Position numbers and translations under genes: made by a program
Notes under the pieces: generated by a model
Database searches by the model: none
What the model saw: the letters and a program-made list of their open reading frames with translations, nothing else
Told to the model about the DNA's origin: nothing
Source of the DNA: Rhodanobacter sp. FDAARGOS 1247
Lineage (GTDB): Bacteria; Pseudomonadota; Gammaproteobacteria; Xanthomonadales; Rhodanobacteraceae
NCBI RefSeq assembly: GCF_016889805.1
Contig: NZ_CP069535.1
Coordinates: 186,001-250,000 of the forward strand
Length of the DNA: 64,000 bases
Direction of reading: 5' to 3'
Shown: positions 56,457-64,000 of the stretch, one piece after another
How positions within the stretch are numbered: position 1 is the first letter of the stretch
Layout: every line of letters starts with the position of its first letter

Positions 56457-56612
56457 GGGACGGTTTCCCTGGCTGGCGCGTATGCGGAAAGTGGCTGCAG
56501 GCAACCTACTTCCGGCACGCGACAAGTGATGTCGGCTGACTATCGCGGCACCGGCGACACGACATGTCGCTGGCGCAAGGCAGGCTGCGGGTATTTCCCG
56601 CGGAGCCCGGCC

Positions 56613-57683
56613 ATGCCCCTTGTATCCCGCAACCATCGACTGATGTCGCTCCAGTTGGGCAGCAATGGCGCGCCCATCTTCAAGTGCATCGCCAGTGATC
56701 TTGATCCGGAAGATGCCATACGGCTGGTGCGTGCGGGATTGGCCCGGCCACGTGATGTGCTGTTCGCCGGGCACCCGGATCAGTTTGCGCTCTGGCTGGA
56801 CGTGCATGCCGGCGAGGAAGACGGTTGGGATGACGAGGCGCGCGCGTACCTTGAGGGCACCATCACGGCGTGGCTGCATGCGTTGCGCAGTTGTGGAGCG
56901 CTCACTTTTACCGACATGGTGTCCGGTGCAGGGCTGACGGTGGACGGCTGTTTCGGAACCGTGCCGCCGTTGCTGTCCAGCTATCTGCGAGGCTTGCCGC
57001 CAGCTGACGATGGCACCAGGCCCAGGCTGGACGCGGTCGGCATGATCCGCGACGCACCTGCGTTTTCGATGCTGGCTCTGCTTCGTGATCGGGCGGACGC
57101 CGCACGCCTGTTGGCCTGGATGCGGAACGTCGGCCATCCGCAGCGGCTGACGTGCCTGAGCCAGCCCTTGTTTGGTCAGGCTACGCAGGCGGAGCTTGAA
57201 GCGATGCAATTGCGTTTTGCCGCGTGGTGGCAAGGCGACTGGCGATGGATGGGGACGCAACCGGTTTGTGCCATCCACATGGTTGCGGTGGATTTTTCGG
57301 CGCGTCTGGTCACGGCAAGCTGCGTGAGCGCTGGCATGACCGCCTGGTCGGTCGACGCGATGTGGGCGACGCTGTCGAACTCGATCGATCCGGTATTCGA
57401 TGCACGCCAGGATGTGGCCAAGGCCGATCCACTGAACATGCCCGGACGGCTGGATCGTCTGTGGCACGCCATGTTTCGGCATTGGCTGGAGCCCGTCCTC
57501 GGCATCCACGCGCTGCCGCGGAAATTCCACGACGCAATCGAGTCGACGCTGCGTGAGGCCAGATTTCGCATGCGCATTGGCCTGCTGTCTTCGCTTGATA
57601 TGGACTCGCTTGTCCAAGCTCAGCACATGCGGCAGTACAACGGCTTTCTCGACGAGGGATTGCCACCTGAAGTTCCGCCGTGA
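56613..57683 (+). CDS. Unrecognised soluble protein
   Basis: 356 residues from ATG 56613 with GGAG eight bases upstream; the frame is open back to 56526. No signal peptide or membrane helix. It is helical and Trp/Met-rich, with RLVRAGLARPRDVLFAGHPDQFALWLDVHAGEEDGWDD, LSSYLRGLPPADDG, MQLRFAAWWQGDWRWMGTQ and FHDAIESTLREARFRMRIG. Nothing catalytic stands out. It ends the accessory region and is closed by a strong hairpin. Its divergent neighbour is the DUF2779 nuclease. Confidence 0.6.
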   Translation: MPLVSRNHRLMSLQLGSNGAPIFKCIASDLDPEDAIRLVRAGLARPRDVLFAGHPDQFALWLDVHAGEEDGWDDEARAYLEGTITAWLHALRSCGALTFTDMVSGAGLTVDGCFGTVPPLLSSYLRGLPPADDGTRPRLDAVGMIRDAPAFSMLALLRDRADAARLLAWMRNVGHPQRLTCLSQPLFGQATQAELEAMQLRFAAWWQGDWRWMGTQPVCAIHMVAVDFSARLVTASCVSAGMTAWSVDAMWATLSNSIDPVFDARQDVAKADPLNMPGRLDRLWHAMFRHWLEPVLGIHALPRKFHDAIESTLREARFRMRIGLLSSLDMDSLVQAQHMRQYNGFLDEGLPPEVPP

Positions 57684-57754
57684 TCCGCTTCCGTTGCATG
57701 CAAGTTGACGGGTGGCGACTGCGGGGGCTGGCCGCACCGCTCGGCGCGCCACCA

Positions 57755-57779
57755 TCGGGCTCCCTTTCCGGGAGCCCGA
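57755..57779. terminator. Bidirectional terminator between the unknown gene and csbD
   Basis: TCGGGCTCCC (57755-57764) and GGGAGCCCGA (57770-57779) form a perfect 10-bp stem with loop TTTCC. It lies between convergent genes, 71 bp after one stop and 6 bp before the other, with CGGGATTT following on the plus strand. Confidence 0.75.
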
Positions 57780-57785
57780 CGGGAT

Positions 57786-57983
57786 TTACAGCGTGTTCTC
57801 GAACTCCCTGACCTGCCGGGCCGCTTCATCCTTGGCGATGCCGTAGCGTTCCTGCAGTTTGCCCACGAGGTACTCCTGATTGCCTTCGGCAGCGGTCAGG
57901 TCGTCGTCGGTGAGGTCGCCCCACTTGGCCTTGATCTTCCCGGTCAGCTGCTTCCAGTTGCCCTTGATGCGATCGTTGTTCAT
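57786..57983 (-). CDS. CsbD-family stress protein
   Basis: 65 residues, start ATG 57983 after [52 protein letters not shown] is the full CsbD domain, and the tail [11 protein letters not shown] completes the helix. Small, hydrophilic general-stress protein of unknown mechanism, often induced by salt or sigma factors. The gap upstream (57984-58218, 235 bp) shows nothing I can name. Confidence 0.9.
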   Translation of the reverse strand: MNNDRIKGNWKQLTGKIKAKWGDLTDDDLTAAEGNQEYLVGKLQERYGIAKDEAARQVREFENTL

Positions 57984-58218
57984 CAGTCGTGACTCCGTCA
58001 TTGAGGGGTACGCGGCAGGTGTCGATGGAAGCCTGTGCGCGCCGACCACTCTCCGGAATCGGCGTGAGCGGCAGGTCGTCAGGATGTTCATGGGAGAAGC
58101 GGGGGTTCACAATCTGCGCGTGCCAGACGCGTTTCGGAAAAAAACTTCACGCGCGATTCGCTACCCTTGGCCAGCAGCAACGCCATCCGACCCGCCTCAC
58201 CTTGCCCGGTGCCACAGC

Positions 58219-58593
58219 ATGAATGCGACTCCCTGGAAGATCGACATCGCGGAAAAATTCGCGTTGTTCAGCGAGCACTGGCGACCGAAGACGATCGCCG
58301 CGCTGAATGGCCAGGAGCTCAAGCTGGTCAAGTTGCAAGGGGTCTTCCCCTGGCATGTGCACGAGCACGAGGACGAAATGTTCCTGGTCTGGCGCGGGAA
58401 GTTCCGCGTCGAATTTCGCGACCATGTCGTCGAGCTCGAGCCCGGCCAGCTGGTCGTGGTTCCGCGTGGCCGTGAGCACCGCACGGCCGCCGGCGAAGAG
58501 GTCGAGGTGCTGATCTTCGAGCCTGCCGCGACGCGCAACACCGGCAATGTCGAGGACGCGCAGTTCACCGCGCCGCTGCATGTGGAGATCTGA
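58219..58593 (+). CDS. Cupin-domain protein
   Basis: 124 residues from ATG 58219; the frame extends upstream but without a better start. Cupin motif 1 is FPWHVHEHEDEMFLVWRGKFRV (His, His, Glu ligands) and motif 2 is LEPGQLVVVPRGREHRTAA (His). A single small cupin with a probable metal site. Function not defined; such proteins are often auxiliary or mannose-isomerase-like. It is convergent with the DUF2182 gene. Confidence 0.85.
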   Translation: MNATPWKIDIAEKFALFSEHWRPKTIAALNGQELKLVKLQGVFPWHVHEHEDEMFLVWRGKFRVEFRDHVVELEPGQLVVVPRGREHRTAAGEEVEVLIFEPAATRNTGNVEDAQFTAPLHVEI

Positions 58594-58637
58594 ATCGGGC
58601 GCGGTTCGGCATGCCCATGCACGGCGGCGGGATCGTT

Positions 58638-59450
58638 TCACCCCGGCCAGGCCGCGTGCGTCATCATCAGCAGTCCCGCCATGGCGAACGCGGTGCCGAT
58701 GGTTCGCGCGGCACGCCTTCCGTCGGGGGCCAGGCGCTCGATCGTGATCACCATCGTCGCGATCGCCATCATGCGCAAATCCATGATGCCGCCGACCAGC
58801 AGGATCGCCATCGGGCCGACGCAACTGCAGCTGCAATGCAGGCCCAGGCGCAGTCCATGTCGCCAGCTTGTGGCGAGCCGCGGTGCGATGACCGGCGTCG
58901 CGCGGCAGCCGGCGAGATGACGGGCTTTCCACCCGGTGAACTGCAGCGCGCCAGCGGCGAGGACGACCGCGGCGCCAGCGATCGGCACGGCGCGCGCCAG
59001 CGCCGGCCATTGCATGACGACGGTGGCGAGCAGGGCACCGAGCGCAAGGACACCGGTGCCGAGCACGAGCCACACCGTGAAATACGCCGCGCCCATCAGC
59101 GCGATCAGTCGGCCCGCGGGTGAATGGCCGGAGCGGTCAATGGCTGCGTGACAGCGCCACAGCACCGGCAGCAGGGACGGCAGCATCATCGCCACCATCA
59201 TCGCCAGCCACATGCCGAGAAACGCCGCCACGACGTCGGGCCAGGCCTGGCCGCACATCGGCATCCATGCCATCGACAGCGTCCAGCCGCCGGGCATCGG
59301 CAACTCGCCCATCGATGCCATGGCGGTGCAGCCGATGATCGTCAGCGTGGCGCTGGCGGCAAACGGCAGGGCGGCGACGCCGAAAAAGCGCAGCGGGAGG
59401 TTCGTCCGGCAAGCCCGGGTCGAAGCGATCCCCATGCCGTGCGCATCCAC
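58638..59450 (-). CDS. DUF2182 membrane protein
   Basis: 270 residues from GTG 59450; an ATG at 59435 is equally possible and neither has a clear ribosome site. About six or seven helices with the family motifs GMWLAMMVAMMLPSLLPVLWR and LGLHCSCSCVGPMAILLVGGIMDLRMM. The Cys/His/Met-rich character gives the family its name of predicted metal-binding membrane protein. Inner membrane. The stop of the DUF899 gene lies 9 bp upstream, so the two form an operon. Confidence 0.82.
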   Translation of the reverse strand: MDAHGMGIASTRACRTNLPLRFFGVAALPFAASATLTIIGCTAMASMGELPMPGGWTLSMAWMPMCGQAWPDVVAAFLGMWLAMMVAMMLPSLLPVLWRCHAAIDRSGHSPAGRLIALMGAAYFTVWLVLGTGVLALGALLATVVMQWPALARAVPIAGAAVVLAAGALQFTGWKARHLAGCRATPVIAPRLATSWRHGLRLGLHCSCSCVGPMAILLVGGIMDLRMMAIATMVITIERLAPDGRRAARTIGTAFAMAGLLMMTHAAWPG

Positions 59451-59459
59451 GGGGGCGGC

Positions 59460-60224
59460 TCACTTGCCGCCGTATTCGTCATGGCGGCGCCACCACACGC
59501 CGGTTTCGTTGCGCCCCAGCGGCGCGCGATCGAGCCACTGGTACATGCCCCACAGGCCGTCCAGGCCGCGCGCGTAGGTGGAGTAGGTGTGGTAGATCAC
59601 GCCGTCCTCCTGCACGAAGGCGCTGAGGCCCGGGCGGTCGCGCGTGTAGGTGGGCGCGTCGGTGCCGCAGCTGGCGGCCATCTGGATGACCGGCGCGGGG
59701 GCCGAGCTCGCGTCCATGGCGTGGCCATCGCGCCGATAGTTGTATTCGATGTCTCCGGCGCGCTGCTCTGCTTCGGTGAACGAGACGTTGAAGTCGAAGT
59801 TGAAGTCGCCGTCGGACGAGGATGCCCAGGGGAAGCGCCAGCCCATGCGCTGCCGGTACGCCTGCAGCTTCGCCAGTGGTGCCCGCGATACCGCCGACAG
59901 GGTCACGTCGTGATTCGCCAGGTGCACGGCGAAACCGTCGAAGCCGTCGGCGATCGACGAGCACGAGGGACACCCCGCGCTGTAATCGGTGCCGAACATG
60001 AAGTGGTAGACCAGGAGCTGCGAGCGGCCCCGGAAGAGGTCGGCCAGCGAGGCGCTGCCTTCGTCGGTGTCGAAGCGATACGCCTTGTCGACCTTGACCC
60101 ACGGCAACGCTTGGCGTTGCCGGGCCACTTCGTCGCCGCGTCGGGTCAGCTCCTTTTCTGCATCGAGCAGGCCGAGTTGTGCCACCAGCCATTCGTCGCG
60201 GGTTCCGGTCGTGTGCATGGTCAT
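59460..60224 (-). CDS. DUF899 thioredoxin-like protein
   Basis: 254 residues from ATG 60224, six bases after GGGAG. It begins with RDEWLVAQLGLLDAEKELTRRGDEVARQRQALPWVKVDKAYRFD, typical of DUF899, and continues with LLVYHFMFGTDYSAGCPSCSSIADGFDG, where CPSC is a redox-type motif. The C-terminal region YHTYSTYARGLDGLWGMYQWLD is also family-typical. Cytoplasmic, probably redox-active. Same operon as the DUF2182 gene and divergent from the winged-helix regulator across 129 bp. Confidence 0.88.
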   Translation of the reverse strand: MTMHTTGTRDEWLVAQLGLLDAEKELTRRGDEVARQRQALPWVKVDKAYRFDTDEGSASLADLFRGRSQLLVYHFMFGTDYSAGCPSCSSIADGFDGFAVHLANHDVTLSAVSRAPLAKLQAYRQRMGWRFPWASSSDGDFNFDFNVSFTEAEQRAGDIEYNYRRDGHAMDASSAPAPVIQMAASCGTDAPTYTRDRPGLSAFVQEDGVIYHTYSTYARGLDGLWGMYQWLDRAPLGRNETGVWWRRHDEYGGK

Positions 60225-60353
60225 TGCGTTCTCCCGATGGGTTCCGGCATTCGCTCGGGGATCGATGCGACTTGCCGGTGGATCGTGGGCTAGATTAGAA
60301 ACCGGACATCGAAGGGTGGGAGTGACAAGCGTGGCGCGATTGGTTCCGGTCCG

Positions 60354-61574
60354 ATGGATTCACTGATCACGGCGGCGGCGCGTGCGCTGGCGGCGGGTGA
60401 CCCGCTGGGCGCGCTGAACCGGATCGCCTTGCGCGACGATGCGCCCGCGCTGGCTTTGCGCGGCATCGCGATGGCGCAGCTCGGCGATTTCGTGCGGGCG
60501 AAGGCGCTGGTGCAGCGCGCGGCGCGCGCGTTCGGCGCGAGGAAGCCGGTGGCCCGCGCGAAGTGCGTCATCGCCGAAGCCGAGATCGCGCTCGCCTCGC
60601 GCGAGTTGGGCTGGCCGGTGAAGGCGCTGGATGCCGCGCGGGTGACGCTGGAGGCGCACGGCGATCCGGTGAACGCGGCGCATGCGCGCTATCTCGCGGC
60701 GCGGCGCCTGCTTCTGCTCGGCCGCCTCGACGAGGCCGAGCGGGCGCTGGCCGGATTCGATGCCGCGCCGCTGCCACTCGCCTCGCGCGCGGCCCGCGAG
60801 CTGGTCAACGCCGGCATCGCCCTGCGCCGCCTGCGCACGAAACCGGCGCGTGCGGCGCTGGCCCGGGCCAGCTACGCCGCGCGCCATGCCGGCATCCCGG
60901 CGCTGGTGGCGGAGATCGACGATGCTGCCCGCGTGCTCGACGCGCCCGCGGCGCGGCTGATCACGCATGCCGGTGAACGGCTGATCCGGCTGGAGGACGT
61001 CGAGGCGCTGCTGGCATCGAACGCCTTCGTCATCGACGCCTGTCGTCACGTCGTCTGCCAGTCCGGCACGCGGGTGGCGCTGGCGAAGCGGCCCGTGCTG
61101 TTCGCGATCGCCCGCCTGCTGGCCGAGGCATGGCCGGGTGACGTGTCGCGGGACACGCTCATCGCCGAAGTCTTCCGCACCAGGTTCGCCGACGAATCGC
61201 ATCGGGTACGCCTGCGCGTCGAAATCGGCCGGCTGCGCACCGAACTGCAGGCACTGGCCGGCGTGGACGCGACGAAGCGCGGCTTCGCGCTGGCGCCGCA
61301 TCGGGCCGATCAGGTCGTCGTGCTGGCGCCGCCGTTCGACGAGCGCCACGCAGACGTACTCGCCCTGCTGGCCGACGGCGAGTCGTGGTCGAGCTCGGCC
61401 CTGGCGCTGGCGCTGGGCGCCAGCCAGCGCAGCGTGCAACGCGCGCTCGATGCGCTGGCAGCGGCCGGCAAGGTGCAGTCGTTCGGCCGCGGGCGGGCGC
61501 GCCGCTGGCTGAGCCCGCCCGTGCCCGGATTCCCGACGAGCTTGTTACTCCCCGCGCCGCTGCAGGGCGACTAG
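60354..61574 (+). CDS. Winged-helix regulator with helical-repeat sensor
   Basis: 406 residues from ATG 60354. The first 200 residues are Ala/Leu-rich helical hairpins of TPR-like type (AARALAAGDPLGALNRIALRDDAPALALRGIAMAQLGDF). A central OmpR-like winged helix (RVALAKRPVLFAIARLLAEAWPGDVSRDTLIAEVF, VRLRVEIGRLRTEL) is followed by a C-terminal second HTH (SSSALALALGASQRSVQRALDALAAAGKVQSFGRGRARRW). No response-regulator receiver domain. It is divergent from the DUF899/DUF2182 pair and may control it. Confidence 0.75.
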   Translation: MDSLITAAARALAAGDPLGALNRIALRDDAPALALRGIAMAQLGDFVRAKALVQRAARAFGARKPVARAKCVIAEAEIALASRELGWPVKALDAARVTLEAHGDPVNAAHARYLAARRLLLLGRLDEAERALAGFDAAPLPLASRAARELVNAGIALRRLRTKPARAALARASYAARHAGIPALVAEIDDAARVLDAPAARLITHAGERLIRLEDVEALLASNAFVIDACRHVVCQSGTRVALAKRPVLFAIARLLAEAWPGDVSRDTLIAEVFRTRFADESHRVRLRVEIGRLRTELQALAGVDATKRGFALAPHRADQVVVLAPPFDERHADVLALLADGESWSSSALALALGASQRSVQRALDALAAAGKVQSFGRGRARRWLSPPVPGFPTSLLLPAPLQGD

Positions 61575-61641
61575 GCTGCCTGCATCGAGACCCATCAGAT
61601 TGACCGGCGCGCCAACCACGAATCCCGAAACTCCGCCATGA

Positions 61642-61747
61642 CGTCATTCCCGCGGAAGCGGGAATCCACCTTGATCTCCCAACAACACGCCCCGGAGGAC
61701 CCGCTTCGCCGTTGATGGAACGCCTCCCGACTTCGCGGGAATGACGG
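61642..61747. repeat. REP-like inverted repeat, second copy
   Basis: CGTCATTCCCGCGGAAGCGG followed by GAATCCA (61642-61668) is inverted by CCCGACTTCGCGGGAATGAC ending at 61747. Same family as the element at 34586, with a longer 57-bp middle. It fills most of the gap between the regulator and the propeller protein gene. Confidence 0.75.
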
Positions 61748-61784
61748 CGCGGAAGCAGGTTCCAAAGCCTCATCAGGAAGCAGC

Positions 61785-62417
61785 ATGAAACGATCAGCCG
61801 CCCGAATCGTCCGCGAACAAGGCCCCTTTGCGGGCGTCGACGGCGTGCATGGCGTCACCTACGACGGCCGGCACGTGTGGTTTGCCTCAGGCGACAAGTT
61901 GAACGCGCTCGATCCGGCGAGCGGCCAGACGCTGCGCTCGATCGACGTGGTCGCCCACGCGGGAACGGCGTTCGATGGCCAGCACCTGTTCCAGCTGGCC
62001 GAGGACCGCATCCAGAAAATTGACCCGCACAGCGGCCAGGTGCTGGCCACGATCCCTGCGCCCGGTGGCGGCGCCGACTCGGGGCTGGCCTGGGCCGAAG
62101 GCTCGTTGTGGGTGGGACAGTACCGCGCGCGCCAGATCCACCAGATCGATCCGGCCACCGGCGCGATCCTGCGCACCATCGAATCGAACCGTTTCGTCAC
62201 CGGTGTCTGCTGGGCCGCCGGCGAACTCTGGCACGGCACCTGGGAGAACGACGAAAGCGAACTGCGCCGCATCGATCCGCGCAGCGGCGAGGTGCTGGAA
62301 ATCCTCGAGATGCCGGCCGGCACCGGCGTGTCGGGACTGGAGTCGGACGGCGGCGATCAGTTCTTCTGTGGCGGCGGCAACAGCGGCAAGCTGCGAACCG
62401 TGCAGCGTGCCGGTTGA
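61785..62417 (+). CDS. Glutamine-cyclotransferase-like beta-propeller protein
   Basis: 210 residues from ATG 61785. Repeated blades such as GVDGVHGVTYDGRHVWFASGDKLNALDPASGQTLRSID, KIDPHSGQVLATIPAPGGG, AEGSLWVGQYRARQIHQIDPATGAILRTIES and RRIDPRSGEVLEIL follow the YncE/glutamine-cyclotransferase pattern. No signal peptide, so cytoplasmic. Five blades or so are present, fewer than a full seven-blade propeller. Often found with DUF899 and winged-helix genes. No catalytic residues identified. Confidence 0.7.
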   Translation: MKRSAARIVREQGPFAGVDGVHGVTYDGRHVWFASGDKLNALDPASGQTLRSIDVVAHAGTAFDGQHLFQLAEDRIQKIDPHSGQVLATIPAPGGGADSGLAWAEGSLWVGQYRARQIHQIDPATGAILRTIESNRFVTGVCWAAGELWHGTWENDESELRRIDPRSGEVLEILEMPAGTGVSGLESDGGDQFFCGGGNSGKLRTVQRAG

Positions 62418-62427
62418 GTTCGACGCC

Positions 62428-63054
62428 TCACGAGTCCGCGTCGCCGCCTTCGTCCCGTGGCGACATGCTGACCGGCTCCGGCGCGATGGGCGCAGGCGTC
62501 GGCGATGCGCCCCGCGCCATGCTGGGGAACACTTCGTCGCGCCGCACCCAGGCGTGGAACAGCGCGGCGGCCAGGTGCAGCAGTACGGTGGCGAACAGCA
62601 GCAGGGCCAGCCAGGTGTGGGCGCCGCGCAGCGCGGCGTAGACGGTGGCGTCGTGGGGCATGATCGGCGGCAGGTTGAAACCCTTGAACATGGTCACCGG
62701 ATAGCCGCCGGCGGACAGCATCGACCAGCCGATCAGAGGCATCGCGAACATCAGCGCGTAGAGCAGCCAGTGCGAGGCCTTCGCCGCCAGCACCTGCACG
62801 CGGGGCAGGTCGGCCGGCAACGGTGGCGGGCGATGGCGCAGCCGGTTCACCAGCCGCACGATCGCCAGCAGCAGGATCGCGATGCCCAGCGGCCGGTGCA
62901 GGCTGACCAGGGTCGGGCGCAGGCTCAGCGAGGCGACCATGCCGACGCCGACGAACAGCATGGCCAGGATCGCCAGCGCCATGCTCCAGTGCAGTACGCG
63001 CGCGGTGAGGTTGAAGTGCCGCGGAGCGAGCCTGGCGGGATGAAGATCGTTCAT
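62428..63054 (-). CDS. Cytochrome b561-family protein
   Basis: 208 residues with four membrane helices and histidines for two b haems: FNLTARVLHWSMALAILAM, LVSLHRPLGIAILLL, KASHWLLYALMFAMPLIGW and RGAHTWLALLLFATVLLHLAAALFHAW. A cytoplasmic tail rich in Pro and Glu follows. ATG overlaps the stop of the catalase gene by 4 bp. This SrpA-type catalase/cytochrome b561 pair is common in Proteobacteria and is expected to couple periplasmic peroxide removal to the respiratory chain. Confidence 0.9.
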   Translation of the reverse strand: MNDLHPARLAPRHFNLTARVLHWSMALAILAMLFVGVGMVASLSLRPTLVSLHRPLGIAILLLAIVRLVNRLRHRPPPLPADLPRVQVLAAKASHWLLYALMFAMPLIGWSMLSAGGYPVTMFKGFNLPPIMPHDATVYAALRGAHTWLALLLFATVLLHLAAALFHAWVRRDEVFPSMARGASPTPAPIAPEPVSMSPRDEGGDADS

Positions 63055-64000
63055 GGCCTGGCCTCCGGTGCGGCGGGCTTGCCGATGGCGGTGTCCGCCT
63101 TGCCGCTGGCGATGTCGTGTTCGCGGCGGTTGAACGACACCGAATAGACGGCCGAACGGGCGGCCAGGATCGGATCGTCCGAACCCTGCACACCGGCGGG
63201 CAGCACCAGCGGGTCGTAGTTGATGTCGCGGCAGGCGCCGGTGGCCTGCGGCGTGCTGCTTTCGATCACCACGGTGCCGACGGTGACGTGCTGGCGATCC
63301 CGGGGCCAGGGCTGGGCGGGGTCGGCCGTGGCGTCGCCGGGTTGCGCCAGGGTCACCACCATGTCCCAGCGCAGCGGCGCACGGGTCAGTCGCGCCTGCA
63401 GATCCTCGCTGAGGAAATTGCCGTCGGCGGCAGCACGCTGCTCTGGCGTCATCGCCGCGAAGGCCGCCTGCGGCTGCATCGACCAGCGCACGTTGCGCAC
63501 TTCGCCACGGTCATTGGTGAAGCGGAAGGCGTTGACGCCGTTGAACGTGGTGTTGGCCCAGCTGGTCGACCACGGCGCGGTCTTGGCCCAGTCGGCGAAG
63601 CGGGCGAATTCCGGATGGGCGCGGACGAAGGCGGCCTGCTTCGCCGGATCGGGCTTGCCGATGGCGGGGTCGGGGGCATTGGCGCGGGTCTGCTCGTAGA
63701 ACGCCGACACCGTGGACACGCCGAAGAACGGAAAGCTGTTCATCGCCATGCGCCACTGCTGGCCGTCGTCGCTGTTCAACTCCAGCGCCATGCTGCGCAC
63801 GCGCGCCTTGCCGTCCAGCCCGTAGGGCGCGCCGCCGGCGATCGACAGGCGCCCGGTGAACGGCGTGCGCACCGGCGCAAACAGCCGCGCGCTCGACAGC
63901 GCCACGCCTTGCCCGTTGCCCTCGAAATGGCCGGCCACGCAGATGCCCTTGGCATGCGCGCGACGATAGCCCCGGTAGATCTGCCCGTTGCCGCTCTCGA
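63051..64000 (-). CDS. SrpA-type (small-subunit) catalase-related peroxidase, C-terminal part (truncated by window)
   Basis: 316 residues are in the window and the frame is open past its edge. The first readable part, YRGYRRAHAKGICVAGHFEGNG, carries the catalytic histidine region (RAHAKG) of catalase-family peroxidases, followed by FGVSTVSAFYEQTRANAPDP, VNAFRFTNDRGEVRNVRWSMQP and the C-terminal YDPLVLPAGVQGSDDPILAARSAVYSVSFNRR. The N-terminus (signal peptide, first haem residues) is missing. Its stop overlaps the cytochrome b561 start. Confidence 0.9.
   Translation of the reverse strand, partial: ESGNGQIYRGYRRAHAKGICVAGHFEGNGQGVALSSARLFAPVRTPFTGRLSIAGGAPYGLDGKARVRSMALELNSDDGQQWRMAMNSFPFFGVSTVSAFYEQTRANAPDPAIGKPDPAKQAAFVRAHPEFARFADWAKTAPWSTSWANTTFNGVNAFRFTNDRGEVRNVRWSMQPQAAFAAMTPEQRAAADGNFLSEDLQARLTRAPLRWDMVVTLAQPGDATADPAQPWPRDRQHVTVGTVVIESSTPQATGACRDINYDPLVLPAGVQGSDDPILAARSAVYSVSFNRREHDIASGKADTAIGKPAAPEARP

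Overview
The window is about 64 kb of high-GC gammaproteobacterial chromosome. GC-rich codon third positions, a TonB receptor with a Xanthomonas-type GlcNAc regulon, an in-frame alpha-2-macroglobulin/PBP1C pair, SrpA catalase/cytochrome b561, and abundant inverted-repeat elements of the CGTCATTCCCGCGAAAGCGGG type all point to Xanthomonadales (Lysobacterales), most likely Rhodanobacteraceae (Rhodanobacter/Dyella-like). The thiosulfate/sulfide oxidation genes fit Rhodanobacter. The taxon is an inference from content; no rRNA or marker gene is present.

Layout. 1-7.1 kb: inorganic sulfur module. It has the tail of an AraC regulator, a periplasmic DsrE-like protein, an orphan ModA-like binding protein, a dihaem cytochrome and a TsdA-type thiosulfate dehydrogenase. 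A second operon follows: YeeE/YedE half-transporters, a persulfide-dioxygenase-like MBL enzyme, a DUF442 phosphatase/sulfurtransferase, a two-cysteine BigR/SqrR persulfide sensor and a TauE/SafE exporter, with a promoter/operator I can place in front. 7.2-9.9 kb: EamA transporter, then a divergent LysR / NAD(P)-binding reductase pair. 9.95-10.7 kb: a small low-GC island with a MITE-like inverted repeat and an orphan membrane protein. 10.8-21.3 kb: N-acetylglucosamine/chitooligosaccharide utilisation (LacI regulator, NagP-type MFS, sugar kinase, TonB receptor, GH20 hexosaminidase, NagX), with palindromic operators between the divergent transporter and kinase genes. nagA and nagB are not in the window.

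21.3-26.2 kb: a Lhr-type helicase interrupted in frame by three copies of a palindromic repeat, plus a 52-residue membrane peptide. 26.4-37.1 kb: exported serine protease, alpha/beta hydrolase, alpha-2-macroglobulin lipoprotein and PBP1C. 37.1-39.2 kb: a two-gene unit with a lipase-like elbow protein, possibly effector/immunity. 39.5-47.7 kb: outer-membrane barrel, tandem universal stress protein and a six-gene Mrp Na+/H+ antiporter operon with MrpA fused to MrpB.

47.7-57.7 kb is the accessory region and the best candidate for something undescribed: a double-AAA ATPase, a PLD-fold protein with a degenerate HKD motif, two overlapping proteins of unknown family, a sirtuin, a WYL regulator, a small zinc-knuckle protein, a Cas4-like/DEDD nuclease (DUF2779 type) and another unknown protein. 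57.8-64 kb: stress and redox genes (CsbD, cupin, DUF2182, DUF899, winged-helix regulator, glutamine-cyclotransferase-like propeller, cytochrome b561 and a truncated SrpA-type catalase running off the end).

No rRNA, tRNA, CRISPR array, integrase or intact IS was seen. All start choices, family names and pairings are from reading the sequence; no database search was run.
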